A DNA stretch of 64,000 bases from Dallia pectoralis (taxonomy: Eukaryota; Chordata; Actinopteri; Esociformes; Umbridae), in assembly GCA_029465975.1 (NCBI GenBank), contig CM055755.1:9913304-9977303 (forward strand), read 5' to 3'. The notes beneath the pieces are model-generated. The model made no database searches. It was not told the DNA's origin and saw nothing but the letters and a program-made list of their open reading frames with translations. The stretch's first letter is position 1. The number at the start of each line of letters is the position of its first letter. Shown piece after piece: positions 22,593 through 34,831 of this stretch. Both the position numbers and the translations under genes were made by a program.

Positions 22593-23898
22593 TCCGATAT
22601 GTAAATATGCATGCCAGTTGATTTGCCTTCTGTCTGTCCACAGTCGCTAACATCCCAGCTTACATGGTGCTTCTGAGCTATGCTCCCTCTTCCCTCGTAC
22701 ATCAAAATGCTTAACAGTCTTTGTAAAAGCCAGACAGCCAATCTTTCCCAAAGGCCCTATAAAACAGCCAACCGAACCAGGGACAGCCAACAAGGCATAG
22801 AAATACACAACCACTGACAACCGTGTGAGACAATAAAGTGTTGGTCAACAATTGTCTTCACACAGCTCTTTTCAGGAAAGGTATGAGAAAATTGTTGCCA
22901 TGCTGTTGTGCAAATGACAAATATAGACAAATAATGCTAGTTATGTGTAAAGGTTTCATAAAGACTGGAGAGTATGTCTAGACTAGAGGTGGGCTTTATG
23001 CTCTGGTTTCAAAATGAATTCCAGCTTCTGCAAAAAAGACTGATTCTTGAAAAGACGGACCGACCGGCTGATTCATGGACAAGAAATACTACATCTGCAG
23101 AAAGACAGAAAATGTGATAGCTCAAGAGCCATATAGACATGAATACTTTATAAAAGTGTGGGCACACTAAGATGGTGGTTCTCAATCCACTCCTGGGGGT
23201 TCCCCCTGACTTCTCATATATTGGTGTTAGCCCTGATCAAGTCCACCTTAATCACGCAGCCAATGGATTGATAATTAGTAAGAAGTCAATTCAGGTGTCT
23301 TAGTTCTGGGATACATCTGAAGCACGGGGAGGCTGGAGGTTGTGAGGTTTGAGAACCGTGTTTTAAATTTAACCGTGTCTTAAAGTTAAATGATACATTT
23401 CCACCAGACTTGGGTTTTTTTTGGAGGGGGGTTTGTCATTACTTACTCATCAACTTCTAGAGTAAAGTAGTATACTATTTTTAAACCATTAAACAAGTAT
23501 ATACTATACTATTTTTAAACTAGTATACCATTACATACTATACTATTTTTAAACTATTATATCATTGTATGCTATACATTTTTGGGATATGCTTAAATGC
23601 ATTAGTGAGGACACAAAATAAACAATTTTGGAAGGCAATAAGTTGACCAATAGGCAATAGTTTACATCTAATACAATAAATAGCACGTGACATCAATTCA
23701 AACAGGGGTTTGGCTCAAAATACACAGGCCAAAAAAAACTTGGCCTTTAACTCCACAAAGCACACAACATACTCGGTGATGTGCTTTGGGTCACTGCTAT
23801 TGTAAAAATAGCAATGCCGTCTGTCCACAGAACAAGCTGGGACCCAGTATCTCGATTACTGTGTTAATTAGAAATAATTACCTAGTTAAAATAAATCG
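22593..23898. repeat. Duplicon, partial copy A
   Basis: Nearly identical to 26,303-28,008 (minus the solo LTR) and to 29,708-31,022. It starts at TCCGATATGTAAATATGCAT and ends at AATAAATCGAG, where the sequence switches to LTR. An 11-bp stretch around TTTAATTATC present in the other copies is absent. It contains four short AT-rich units around 23,465-23,580 but no intact gene. Confidence 0.9.
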
Positions 23899-24363
23899 AG
23901 GTGCTGGACAGGGAGGGAGAGAGGAGCCAAACGGAGGAGTGCTGCTTTACCACTGCACTTCAATAAACAGGACATGAGAGCAAACAGGTGAAGTTTAAAA
24001 GAGCGAGACGCCAAGCCAGAGAAGCACTTTCGGTTGGTGTTTAACTTACAATTCAAACAAACATGGAACAACAAACGGTAAAAACTATACATGAGATTAA
24101 CTACGCGATTGCAACTTATACAAAAACTCACACACAACACAGCTTTCACATATCCATAAACGCTCACCCACATAACGACACGTAACAATTAATTAATTCC
24201 AAGCACCCGTTAACCTAACCAGGGACCTTAAATAGCCCACATATTATCTAACCTATGCCGGTGCTTTGCTAAACCCAAAACAGCTGTGCTCATAATCAAC
24301 ATGATGCACAGGAGTGCTCTCCCCTAAACACCCTGTGACAACACAGCTCACCCATACGTGACA
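23899..24363 (-). mobile_element. LTR of a gypsy-like element, left end truncated
   Basis: The right end (GAGTGCTCTCCCCT, CACCCTGTGACA, CACCCATACGTGACA) matches the right end of the LTR at 53,371-53,593, so it is the same family. In the minus strand a TATTTAAGG box (plus-strand CCTTAAATA near 24,225) gives the orientation. No polypurine tract or internal region follows at 24,364, so this is not part of an intact element. Confidence 0.7.
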
Positions 24364-24367
24364 CAGG

Positions 24368-24955
24368 TTGACACTAAATAACTAGGTAGTACACTAAATA
24401 ACTAGGTAGTACATTAAATAATTAGGTAAAACACTAAATAACTAGGTAGTACACTAAATAACTAGGTAATACACTAAACAACTAGGTAATACACTAAATA
24501 ACTAGGTAGTACACTAAATAAACAAGGTAGTACATTAAATAATTAGGTAAAACACTAAATAACTAGGTAAAACACTAAATAACTAGGTAGTACATTAAAT
24601 AACTAGGTAAAACACTAAATAACTTGGTAATACTCTAAATAACTAGGTAATACACTAAACAACTAGGTAATACACTAAATTACTACGTAGTATACTAAAT
24701 AACTAAGTAAAAATCTAAATAACTAGGTAGCACACTAAATAATTAGGTAATATACTAAATAACTAGGTAAAACACTAAATAACTAGGTAAATCACTAAAT
24801 AACTAGGTAGTACACTAAATAACTAGGTAAAACACTAAATAACTAGGTAGTACACTAAATAACTAGGTAAAACACTAAATAACTAGGTAATACACTAAAT
24901 ACCTAGGTAGTACACTAAATAACTAGGTAGTACACAAAATAATTTGAACTAAATA
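24368..24955. repeat. 20-bp minisatellite
   Basis: Roughly 29 copies of the 20-bp unit ACACTAAATAACTAGGTAGT with variants (TAAA, TAAT, AATTAGG). It begins just after the truncated LTR. Confidence 0.95.
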
Positions 24956-24962
24956 AACAGTG

Positions 24963-25310
24963 TGTCGTAGCGCAGCAAAAGGACACAGACCGTAAATACT
25001 TCCTTGAGTACAATACAGCTCCATGCATGAAACCATACTACACGAAGACAACATACACAGAGGGAACTTATATAGACAATCCTAATGAGGGGATGGGCAC
25101 CAGGTGTGTAACAATATCACACATAGACACCACACACAGAGGGAACTAATATAGACAATCCTAATGAGGGGATGGGTACCAGGTGCGGGTGATGACATGA
25201 TAGGACAAGGACGTGATTATCATAGAAACGGAGGTGGCAAGAAGGCCAGTGACGATAAACGCCAAAGTCCGGGCGTCGACGATCGCTGTGCTTTGGGTGA
25301 TATCATGACA
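24963..25310 (-). mobile_element. Solo LTR, old
   Basis: Starts TGTCGTAGCG and ends ATCATGACA. On the minus strand a TATATAAGTTCCCTCTGTG block resembles the TATA region of the LTR at 35,487. A segment of about 80 bp containing GGGAACT and AATCCTAATGAGGGGATGGG is tandemly duplicated within it (about 25,060-25,185). No target duplication or polypurine tract is clear. Confidence 0.6.
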
Positions 25311-25329
25311 GTAACCAACTGTTTTTAGA

Positions 25330-25835
25330 AGTTATGTAACTAGTTGAATAGAGTTAAGCAATTTCTACAAAAGCAACATCACACAAAAAAAGGAAAATTA
25401 AAAGCAGATATATGATTCTTCAAGGCACCAATTAGGAGGAGGATATATAAACATCTCCAAGGCATTGACTATCCCCCAGAGCGCAGTAATGTCCATTATT
25501 AAGAAATGATGACAATATGGTACAACTGTGAATCTGTCTAGAGCTGAGCATCCGGGCAAGCAGGGCACTTGTCAGGGAGGCCACTTAAAAAACCAAAAGG
25601 TTAATATCCTGTAGTGGACAATTCAAAGCACAGACCTCAATTCACCAAAGGTCACCATTACAACTTGACAGAGCTAGAGCAATTTTGCTAAGAAAGGGCA
25701 AAGATCGCAATAAGCTGATGTGGAAAGCTTGTATAGATTTACCAAAAAAACTTTCCCAAATAGATTCAGTGCAGTAATTGCTTCCAAAGGTGCCTTTAAC
25801 AATTATTGGGATGAATACTTATCCATTAAAAGAAA
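25330..25835 (+). pseudogene. Tc1-like transposon remnant
   Basis: Blocks of a fish Tc1-like transposase gene are recognisable in order: the AGTAATGTCCATTATTAAGA block, ATGGTACAACTGTGAATCTG, CAGGGCACTTGTCAGGGAGG, GGTCACCATTACAACTTGAC, and an AAAGCTTGTATAGA block near the 3' end. The catalytic middle is largely deleted, and the terminal repeats are not clear. Confidence 0.7.
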
Positions 25836-26650
25836 TCAGTGGTAAAAACTTCTGTTTTTGTTATATTGTGAAGCTGATCCCAGACCAGCCATTGTCTATG
25901 GCCCAGGGAGTACTTCACTGTGATCCTTACTGATCTAGGACCTGCTGTGTTAAATGTTTCCATATTTCATTACACCACAATTGTATTACATGGTCTATGT
26001 CCATTTACACAAATGTTAACATTCCATTATTTGTTGGATCATGTGAAGCTACTGGCTCGAATCACAGTATTTTTACAGTAGTTCAGCTTTGTCCCAACAC
26101 TGTGTTGTGATTACATTGATTTGTAAATGTGTTTCTGTTCTGCTATATTTCAGACTGCATATTCCTTATTGACCCCAGCTGGTGAACACATTATACAGAA
26201 CAGAGGAATGCGCCAGACCAACTCTTAAACTCTCCATGGCAACGCCGGCAGGCAGCATATTATCTACTGACTTTTATTATGTGTGTGTGTGTGTATCATC
26301 CGATATGTAAATATGCATGCCAGTTGATTTGTTTAATTATCCTTCTGTCTGTCCACAGTCGCTTACATCCCAGCTTACATGGTGCTTCTGAGCTATGCTC
26401 CCTCTTCCCTCGTACATCAAAATGCTTAACAGTCTTTGTAAAAGCCAGACAGCCAATCTTTCCCAAAGGCCCTATAAAACAGCCAACCGAACCAGGGACA
26501 GCCAACAAGGCATAGAAATACACAACCACTGACAACCGTGTGAGACAATAAAGTGTTGGTCAACAATTGTCTTCACACAGCTCTTTTCAGGAAAGGTATG
26601 AGAAAATTGTTGCCATGCTGTTGTGCAAATGACAAATATAGACAAATAAT

Positions 26651-27062
26651 TGTCACGATTGGTGTGGTGGCGTTGCTACACTTCCATTTCGGTGATCCAC
26701 TTCCGTGTTTTTGTTCTCACTAGCTGTGATTACTTCCTCTTTCACGTGGTCACAGCTGTTAGTAATCTGTCACTTTATGTCGGGATATAAAGGGGTCGCT
26801 AGCAAGTCACTCCTTGCTTAGCATTGTGTGTTACTACATGTCACTGTGTTTTAGAGGTGAGTGTGTGTATGTATATAGCTGTCGTTCTTAAACGTTTGTG
26901 TGTAAGTCGCTATGTGCGCATCTTTGATTTAAGTTCACAGTTTAGTGTGTTTTCGCCGTACTCGGTTTGTTTTGTGTTCTAACTTCGCAATAAACCTTAT
27001 TTTGAACGGTGCCTACGACTCTGCAATGGCTTTCACCGCACTACGCCGGAGCATCCGTGACA
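26651..27062 (+). mobile_element. Solo LTR, 412 bp, with ATAAT target duplication
   Basis: Begins TGTCACGATTGG and ends ATCCGTGACA. It is flanked by ATAAT at 26,646-26,650 and 27,063-27,067. Copies A and C of the duplicon show the empty site (GACAAATAATGCTAG with a single ATAAT), which proves the insertion. In plus orientation there is a TATAAA box at 26,786 and an AATAAA signal near 26,988. Its first 155 bp are almost the same as the U3 of the element at 54,592-57,901, but the rest differs strongly. Confidence 0.96.
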
Positions 27063-27989
27063 ATAATGCTAGTTATGTGTAAAGGTTTCATAAAGACTGG
27101 AGAGTATGTCTAGACTAGAGGTGGGCTTTATGCTCTGGTTTCAAAATGAATTCCAGCTTCTGCAAAAAAGACTGATTCTTGAAAAGACGGACCGACCGGC
27201 TGATTCATGGACAAGAAATACTACATCTGCAGAAAGACAGAAAATGTGATAGCTCAAGAGCCATATAGACATGAATACTTTATAAAAGTGTGGGTACACT
27301 AAGATGGTGGTTCTCAATCCACTCCTGGGGGTTCTCCCTGACTTCTCATATATTGGTGTTAGCCCTGATCAAGTCCACCTTAATCACGCAGCCAATGGAT
27401 TGATAATTAGTAAGAAGTCAATTCAGGTGTGTTAGTTCTGGGATACATCTGAAGCACGGGGAGGCTGGAGGTTGTGAGGTTGGAGAACCGTGTTTTAAAT
27501 TTAACCGTGTCTTAAAGTTAAATGATACATTTCCACCAGACTTGGGGGTTTTTTTGGAGGGGGGGGGTCTGTCATTACTTACTCATCAACTTCTAGAGTA
27601 AAGTAGTATACTAATTTTAAACCATTAAACAAGCATATACTATACTATTTTTAAACTAGTATACCATTACATACTATACTATTTTTAAACTATTATATCA
27701 TTGTATGCTATACATTTTTGGGAATAAACAATTTTGGACGGCAATAAGTTGACCAATAGGCAATAGTTTACATCTAATACAATAAATAGCACGTGACATC
27801 AATTCAAACAGGGGTTTGGCTCAAAATACACAGGCCAAAAAAAACTTGGCCTTTAACTCCACAAAGCACACAACATACTCGGTGATGTGCTTTGGGTCAC
27901 TGCTATTGTAAAAATAGCAATGCCGTCTGTCCACAGAACAAGCTGGGACCCAGTATCTCGATTACTGTGTTAATTAGAAATAATTACCT

Positions 27990-28372
27990 AGTTAAAATAA
28001 ATCGAGCCCAAGCAACTTATATTGAGAACCGGTCAAATCTGTTATCTGTATCATGTGAACTTGCAAGTCCAATAAACCCTATTATCTCTATTAAGACGTC
28101 TTTTCTTATTATTAGATCTCTCGTCAACAAATAATTCTTTGTATCCTACAACTTAATTTAGATTTCATGTTTCCCACTGAAACTTTGTTGAATGAGGCCT
28201 GTAGTGTTACTATGCTCAACGAGACATATATAAATACCTGTCAAGATGGTAGAAAAGTAAGACTGGCTGCTCAACTCAAAGATAGATTCCAGTGCAAAGA
28301 AATTGCACTTGGGATTTATACTTATTATGAATACCTCTGTTTTACGTTAAAGGATGCTCCCAAAATGTGGTT
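27990..28372 (+). pseudogene. L2-type LINE endonuclease fragment (copy B)
   Basis: Read across frames the plus strand gives LLIIRSLVNK, then DFMFPTETLLNEACS, then LKDRFQCKEIALGIYTYYEY and LCFTLKD. These match the N-terminal apurinic-like endonuclease of fish L2 LINEs, in which NVRSLTNK, DFLFLTETWL and FEYL motifs occur in this order. An in-frame stop follows the NK motif. The 121-codon open frame at 28,167-28,532 is a chance fusion of this sense fragment with the antisense fragment that follows. Confidence 0.75.
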
Positions 28373-29228
28373 TAGATCCCAAGATACTCTGCAAGGTTTT
28401 ATAAGATCTACAGTTTCAAATGCGGCACTGAGATCTAATAGAATCGGAACTGTCATTTTAACCAAATCAGTATTCAGCCGTATACCATTAAATCAGAGCC
28501 TTTTCAGTACTATGGTGAGGTCGGAAGCCTGATTGAAAATTGTCTAAGAGTTTGAGTTCACAAAATTGCTCAGTTGATTGAAGACAACTCAATGATCTTG
28601 ACAATAAAAGGTATATTATGTTACAGGTCGATAGTTGTTGAATATCGATGCATGCAGCATCCACGTGGGAGCTGTTTCTTCTAGTGTTTTGGGGTCACTT
28701 CTATTAAATTGTAACATGGCATATTTATTGGTGGCCGTATTGGTGATATATAGTGTAATTGTTTGACTGTATAGTTCTGATGTTCTACCTAATACTTTTT
28801 GACTCACTAAAGAAAGAAACAAAGTCATTACATTTTGCAGTGGGCAGGGGGCGCTATCTGCTTTAGGGGGTTGGTAAGCTTGTCAACCGTGGCAAACAGA
28901 GTGGGGGGATTGTTGATGTTCTTGTTGATCATTCCCTATAAACGTTGCTGTCTAGACCAGTGTAACTCAAGGTTGAAGCTACAAAGGTTTTGTTTATAGA
29001 TGTCATTGTGGATTTGAAGCTCAGTTGTTCTCCACTTACGTTCAGCTTTCCTACATTCTATTTTCAGGGTGTTTACCATCATGGTGTTTCTCCATGGTGC
29101 TTTTTGTTTTCTTTGAGTTTTCTTTAACTTGCAACACGATCCATGTTGTCAATATTTTGCCATTAAAATTATCCAGGAGTTCATCAACAAATCTTTGTTT
29201 GGTGAGGTTGCTATGGCCTTCATAAACT
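28373..29228 (-). pseudogene. L2-type LINE linker and start of RT, antisense (copy B)
   Basis: On the minus strand, from the right, one reads TKQRFVDELLDNFNGKIL, then a basic linker (CRKAERKWR and a TELQIHNDIYK block in another frame), and near 28,450-28,400 LDLSAAFETVD, the first RT motif of L2 elements. It is oriented opposite to the endonuclease piece on its left, so the copy is internally inverted. Several frameshifts make it non-functional. Confidence 0.7.
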
Positions 29229-29551
29229 CCCTTACGAAAAAAAAGTATATTAAAGTATTCTATAAGTATACTACAAAATGGATAGTACACTTTTAGTTCA
29301 CTTTTGATATACTTTTAAGAAGTATGCTTAGAAAAAAGTATATTCAAGTATACTATAAGTATACTACAAAATGGGTAGTACACTTTTAGTTTACTTATGA
29401 TATACTTTCAAAAAGTACATTTAGAAAATAGTTAACTTCAACTTTTAAGTATACTACCAAATAGAAAAACGTTTTAACACATTTCTTCTGGAGATGTACG
29501 TTTTTTTTTATTATACATCAAAAACAGTCTAAATATCTTTAAAGTAGATTC
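29229..29551. mobile_element. Left end of a DNA transposon, cut by the duplication
   Basis: Starts CCCTTACGAAAAAA and continues with repeated AGTATACT motifs, identical in layout to 32,246-32,569. It stops where copy C of the duplicon begins, so this is a truncated duplicate and not an independent insertion. Confidence 0.85.
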
Positions 29552-32500
29552 TATATTTCAGACTGCATATTCCTTATTGACCCCAGCTGGTGAACACATT
29601 ATACAGAACAGAGGAATGCGCCAGACCAACTCTTATACTCTCCATGGCAACGCCGGCAGGCAGCATATTATCTACTGACTTTTATTATGTGTGTGTGTGT
29701 GTATCATCCGATATGTAAATATGCATGCCAGTTGATTTGTTTAATTATCCTTATGTCTGTCCACAGTCGCTAACATCCCAGCTTACATGGAGCTTCTGAG
29801 CTATGCTCCCTCTTCCCTCTTACATCAAAATGCTTAACAGTCTTTGTAAAAGCCTGACAGCCAATCTTTCCCAAAGGCCCTATAAAACAGCCAACCGAAC
29901 CAGGGACAGCCAACAAGGCATAGAGATACACAACAACTGACAACCGTGTGAGACAATAAAGTGTTGGTCAACAATTGTCTTCACACAGCTTTTTTCAGGA
30001 AAGGTATGAGAAAATTGTTGCCATGCTGTTGTGCAAATGACAAATATAGACAAATAATGCTAGTTATGTGTAAAGGTTTCATAAAGACTGGAGAGTATGT
30101 CTAGACTAGAGGCGGGCTTTATGCTCTGGTTTCAAAATGAATTCCAGCTTCTGCAAAAAAGACTGATTCTTGAAAAGACGGACCGACCGGCTGATTCATG
30201 GACAAGAAATACTACATCTGCAGAAAGACAGAAAATGTGATAGCTCAAGAGCCATATAGACATGAATACTTTATAAAAGTGTGGGTACACTAAGATGGTG
30301 GTTCTCAATCCACTCCTGGGGGTTCCCCCTGCCTTCTCATATATTGGTGTTAGCCCTGATCAAGTCCACCTTAATCACGCAGCCAATGGATTGATAATTA
30401 GTAAGAAGTCAATTCAGGTGTGTTAGTTCTGGGATACATCTGAAGCACGGGGAGGCTGGAGGTTGTGAGGTTGGAGAACCGTGTTTTAAATTTTACCGTG
30501 TCTTAAAGTTAAATGATACATTTCCACCACAGTTGGGGGGTTTTTTGGAGGGGGTCTGTCATTACTTACTCATCAACTTCTAGAGTAAAGTAGTATACTA
30601 TTTTTAAACCATTAAACAAGCATATACTATACTATTTTTAAACTAGTATACCATTACATACTATACTATTTTTAAACTATTATATCATTGTATGCTATAC
30701 ATTTTTGGGATATGCTTAAATGCATTAGTGAGGACACAAAATAAACAATTTTGGAAGGCAATAAGTTGACCAATAGGCAATAGTTTACATCTAATACAAT
30801 ACATAGCACGTGACATCAATTCAAACAGGGTTTTGGCTCAAAATACACAGGCCAAAAAAAACTTGTCCTTTAACTCCACAAAGCACACAACATACTCGGT
30901 GATGTGCTTTGGGTCACTGCTATTGTAAAAATAGCAATGCCGTCTGTCCACAGAACAAGCTGGGACCCAGTATCTCGATTCCTGTGTTAATTAGAAATAA
31001 TTACCTAGTTATAATAAATCGAGCCCAAGCAACTTATATTGAGAACCGGTCAAATCTGTTATCTGTATCATGTGAACTTGCAAGTCCAATAAACCCTATT
31101 ATCTCTATTAAGACGTCTTTTCTTATTATTAGATCTCTCGTCAACAAATAATTCTTTGTATCCTACAACTTAATTTAGATTTCATGTTTCCCACTGAAAC
31201 TTTGTTGAATGAGGCCTGTAGTGTTACTATGCTCAACGAGACATATATAAATACCTGTCAAGATGGTAGAAAAGTAAGACTGGCTGCTCAACTCAAAGAT
31301 AGATTCCAGTGCAAAGAAATTGCACTTGGGATTTATACTTATTATGAATACCTCTGTTTTACGTTAAAGGATGCTCCCAAAATGTGGTTTAGATCCCAAG
31401 ATACTCTGCAAGGTTTTATAAGATCTACAGTTTCAAATACGGCACTGAGATCTAATAGAATCGGAACTGTCATTTTAACCAAATCAGTATTCAGCCGTAT
31501 ACCATTAAATCAGAGCCTTTTCAGTACTATGGTGAGGTCGGAAGCCTGATTGAAAATTGTCTAAGAGTTTGAGTTCACAAAATTGCTCAGTTGATTGAAG
31601 ACAACTCAATGATCTTGACAATAAAAGGTATATTATGTTACAGGTCGATAGTTGTTGAATATCGATGCATGCAGCATCCACGTGGGAGCTGTTTCTTCTA
31701 GTGTTTTGGGGTCACTTCTATTAAATTGTAACATGGCATATTTATTGGTGGCCGTATTGGTGATATATAGTGTAATTGTTTGACTGTATAGTTCTGATGT
31801 TCTACCTAATACTTTTTGACTCACTAAAGAAAGAAACAAAGTCATTACATTTTGCAGTGGGCAGGGGGCGCTATCTGCTTTAGGGGGTTGGTAAGCTTGT
31901 CAACCGTGGCAAACAGAGTGGGGGGATTGTTGATGTTCCTGTTGATCATTCCCTATAAACGTTGCTGTCTAGACCAGTGTAACTCAAGGTTGAAGCTACA
32001 AAGGTTTTGTTTATAGATGTCATTGTGGATTTGAAGCTCAGTTGTTCTCCACTTACATTCAGCTTTCCTACATTTTCTTTTCAGGGTGTTTACCATCATG
32101 GTGTTTCTCCATGGTGCTTTTTGTTTTCTTTGAGTTTTCTTTAACTTGCAACACGATCCATGTTGTCAATATTTTGCCATTAAAATTATCCAGGAGTTCA
32201 TCAACAAATCTTTGTTTGGTGAGGTTGCTATGGACTTCATAAACTCCCTTATGAAAAAAAGTATATTAAAGTATACTATAAGTATACTACAAAATGGATA
32301 GTACACTTTTAGTTCACTTTTGATATACTTTTAAGAAGTATGCTTAGAAAAAAGTATATTCAAGTATACTATAAGTATACTACAAAATGGGTAGTACACT
32401 TTTAGTTTACTTATGATATACTTTCAAAAAGTACATTTAGAAAATATTTAACTTGAACTTTTAAGTATACTACCAAATAGAAAAACGTTTTAACACATTT

Positions 32501-32570
32501 CTTCTGGAGATGTACGTTTTCTTTTATTATACAGCAAAAACAGTCTAAATATCTTTAAAGTAGATTACAA
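29552..32570. repeat. Tandem duplicon, copy C
   Basis: The second tandem copy of about 3.0 kb, lacking the solo LTR of copy B. It contains the same inverted L2 pieces (endonuclease about 31,007-31,389, antisense linker and RT about 31,390-32,245) and the left end of the DNA transposon, which here continues to its right end at 34,831. Differences from copy B are few (for example A to T in one codon of the chance ORF at 31,184-31,549). Confidence 0.95.
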
Positions 32571-34831
32571 GTAATTTTTTTAGATCCATCTTGTATATTT
32601 TAATACTCATGTATACGAAATGCATTGCACATTAAATCTTTTTTGATACTGAAGCTGATATCCTAATTACTGCCAAACATTTTGAAGCCATATATTCATA
32701 TACTACACTAATAATAATCAATTGGAGTATTAATAAAAATGTCTATGAACTAATTCCGCCTTTGCTGTATGTATTGTGAGGAACATTTATAAGTCTGATA
32801 TGAATGAAAGCCCCGGACAGACAGTACATTAACATATATTTGAACATATTTTACATGCATTAACTGAGAAAAATGTCCAATGAAGCTCCAGAAGAAGGCG
32901 GATGGAGGCGGAGCTGATTATCTACGTCACTTCCTGTTACCTGCGCGCGAGCAAAACATCATATGTTAAACCGGAGATATTTCAGCATGTTTCAGTCGCC
33001 ATAAACTACGCTTTAAACTCGAGAATCAGGTGTAAGGATTCCAAAAAGGACAAAGTACAGATGGAATGAACAGGTGAGTTTGAGCTAAATTCTAACTTTA
33101 TCTAGGCCTATATGAGATAACAGCTAACTAGCTACTTGGCTATGGTTAATGCTAACATCAACATTAGCTAGATAGCTATTTACGTCTGAGCCATGTAAGA
33201 AGACAACACGTAACTAGCCCTTGTTAACAATTACTTATCTTTATCTTTTGTTTTTCAGGTAACTGGTAGCTACAGTTACTAATTAGGCAAGGTTGCTAGG
33301 TAGCTTGTTTGTTAGAGGCAGGGAACAAAAATCACCCTGTACTTTATCCTAATAAGCTATGTGGCCACTAGTTTGCTGATAATAATTTTTTTTCTTGATG
33401 CTGTGTGTTATAAATTGTAACACGCTGGGTGTTTATAAGATGTTGCATTTAACGGCTATAGTATAAATTAAACGATGTACCTTGCCCTTTCTCATTTCTT
33501 CAGGCTTCAGAGGAAGTTAATGTCAATGCAGAATACTCTGTATCTGATCCCAACAGCAAAGAGGGAGACATACCCAATCTCAGTAATGAAGAGGATGATG
33601 ACATACACAATCCCAACAGCATGGAGGACAATGTACCCGATCCCAGCAGTGAAGAGGAAGATGTAACTGATCCCAGCAGTGAAGAGGAAGACGTACACAA
33701 TACGAACAGTGAATGGGGCGACAATTCATCTGCCTTGGTATGTTTCACGCAAGTGTGTATTTGGAACCCTAATTTAATATTGCGCAATTTCACAAATTCA
33801 GATTAAAGGTTAAATATATTAATCATGTTTGCTTGTTTTGTGTTTTTTTACAGGGCATGCTAGGGAGAAATTTGAAGAAATAACAGTGCAAGATGTCCGG
33901 AGGATCTTGCGCAAGAAGTGCAACAATGAATGCTTCAAACAAGTAAAGGCAGAAAAGATGTGAGCATGCATTTGATGTACAAAAAAGAAGTATATTGTTA
34001 AATAAAATAACCATGTTTATTTTAACGTTTAGAGTTCAAAATAGTTCTACAATTAAAAAAAATATATATTTATATATCAACATTTTAAGTGTTCATAGCT
34101 GGTGTATCCCCCTTTAATGTAGCTTTGACAATATTATCTCATGAAAATATTTATGAAAATATTTATCTGTTTCGCAATAAATGTGTCTAAGTCACATTGT
34201 GTGTCTTGCCTCTCAGATTTATTTAGGTATTTTGAATATGTACTGTATTTCCTTTATTTTAAAGATGTTAATTACACACAAAAGTATATTCTAAAGTTTC
34301 AAGTGGAACTCCTACCAGACACATGGCACTGATTGTTAGAGTATTGTTTAAGGTTCACTTGACAAACATGGCTTGTACAGTTATACTTTGTGTTTAAATA
34401 TATTAGTAAATCATAGTAAATTGACATTTATTAGGTTTACTTCTTGAAGTACTTACATGAGTTGAAAGTGTACTTGAAAGTATTCAAATGTATACTTAAG
34501 TACTTCAAGAAGTGTACTTCATGAACTGAAAGTGCACTACACAGGTTACTTTTAAGTATACAAAAGTATACTTTTAAGTACTTTAAGAAGTCTACTTCAT
34601 AAACTAAAAGTACACTACACGGGTTACTTTAAAGTATTTCAAAGTATACTTAAAATAAACTATAAGTGTACTCTAAAGTGTACTAAATAAACTAAAAAGT
34701 GGGCCAATTTAGTCTACTTAGTATAAAAATAGTATATAAATAAGTACACCTCTAGTATACTTTAAGTACCTTAATAATAGTATACTTTTTAAACTTAAGT
34801 ATACTCACAAAAATAAACTTTTTCGTAAGGG
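32246..34831. mobile_element. Unclassified DNA transposon, 2.6 kb, with inverted ends
   Basis: The left end CCCTTATGAAAAAAAGT (CCCTTACGAAAAAA in the duplicate at 29,229) is the inverted counterpart of the right end AACTTTTTCGTAAGGG finishing at 34,831. Both subterminal regions (about 32,260-32,470 and 34,430-34,810) are packed with AGTATACTT-type palindromic motifs, likely transposase-binding sites. The middle carries remains of a spliced gene (33,038-33,960). No convincing target duplication is seen, and I cannot assign a superfamily by eye. Only the N-terminal part of a protein is left, so the copy is non-autonomous. Confidence 0.75.
33038..33965 (+). pseudogene. Spliced transposon-encoded gene remnant, acidic N-terminus
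   Basis: Three exon-like pieces can be read. Exon 1 (33,038-33,073) gives PKRTKYRWNEQ and ends CAG before GTGAGT. Exon 2 (33,504-33,737) follows a TTTCTTCAG acceptor, is 78 codons in phase 0, and is strongly acidic with repeats such as PDPSSEEEDV, ending before GTATGT. Exon 3 starts after TTTTTTTACAG at 33,853 and gives KFEEITVQDVRRILRKK and a stop at about 33,960, but in a frame that does not fit exon 2. The expected start codon position before PKR is ATT, so the start is probably lost. No catalytic domain follows. Function is unknown; an N-terminal fragment of a transposase is my inference. Confidence 0.5.

Larger units (their letters stand above)
26143..29551. repeat. Tandem duplicon, copy B
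   Basis: Starts at TATATTTCAGACTGCATATT, which recurs at 29,551 as the start of copy C. Apart from a 412-bp LTR insertion and minor changes, the two copies are almost identical. Copy B ends inside the left end of a DNA transposon (29,229-29,551). The junction joins AAAGTAGATT to CTATATTTCAG with at most one base of overlap. Confidence 0.95.

Noticed and set aside
24368..24955. The 20-bp ACTAAATAACTAGGTAGT array as a possible CRISPR-like array
   Set aside because: Units are directly contiguous with no unique spacers. It is an ordinary minisatellite in a vertebrate genome.
28167..28532. A 121-residue ORF repeated at 31,184-31,549, at first sight a conserved duplicated gene
   Set aside because: The first half is an L2 endonuclease fragment in sense and the second half is antisense of the L2 RT start (LDLSAAFETVD). 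The conservation reflects the recent tandem duplication.
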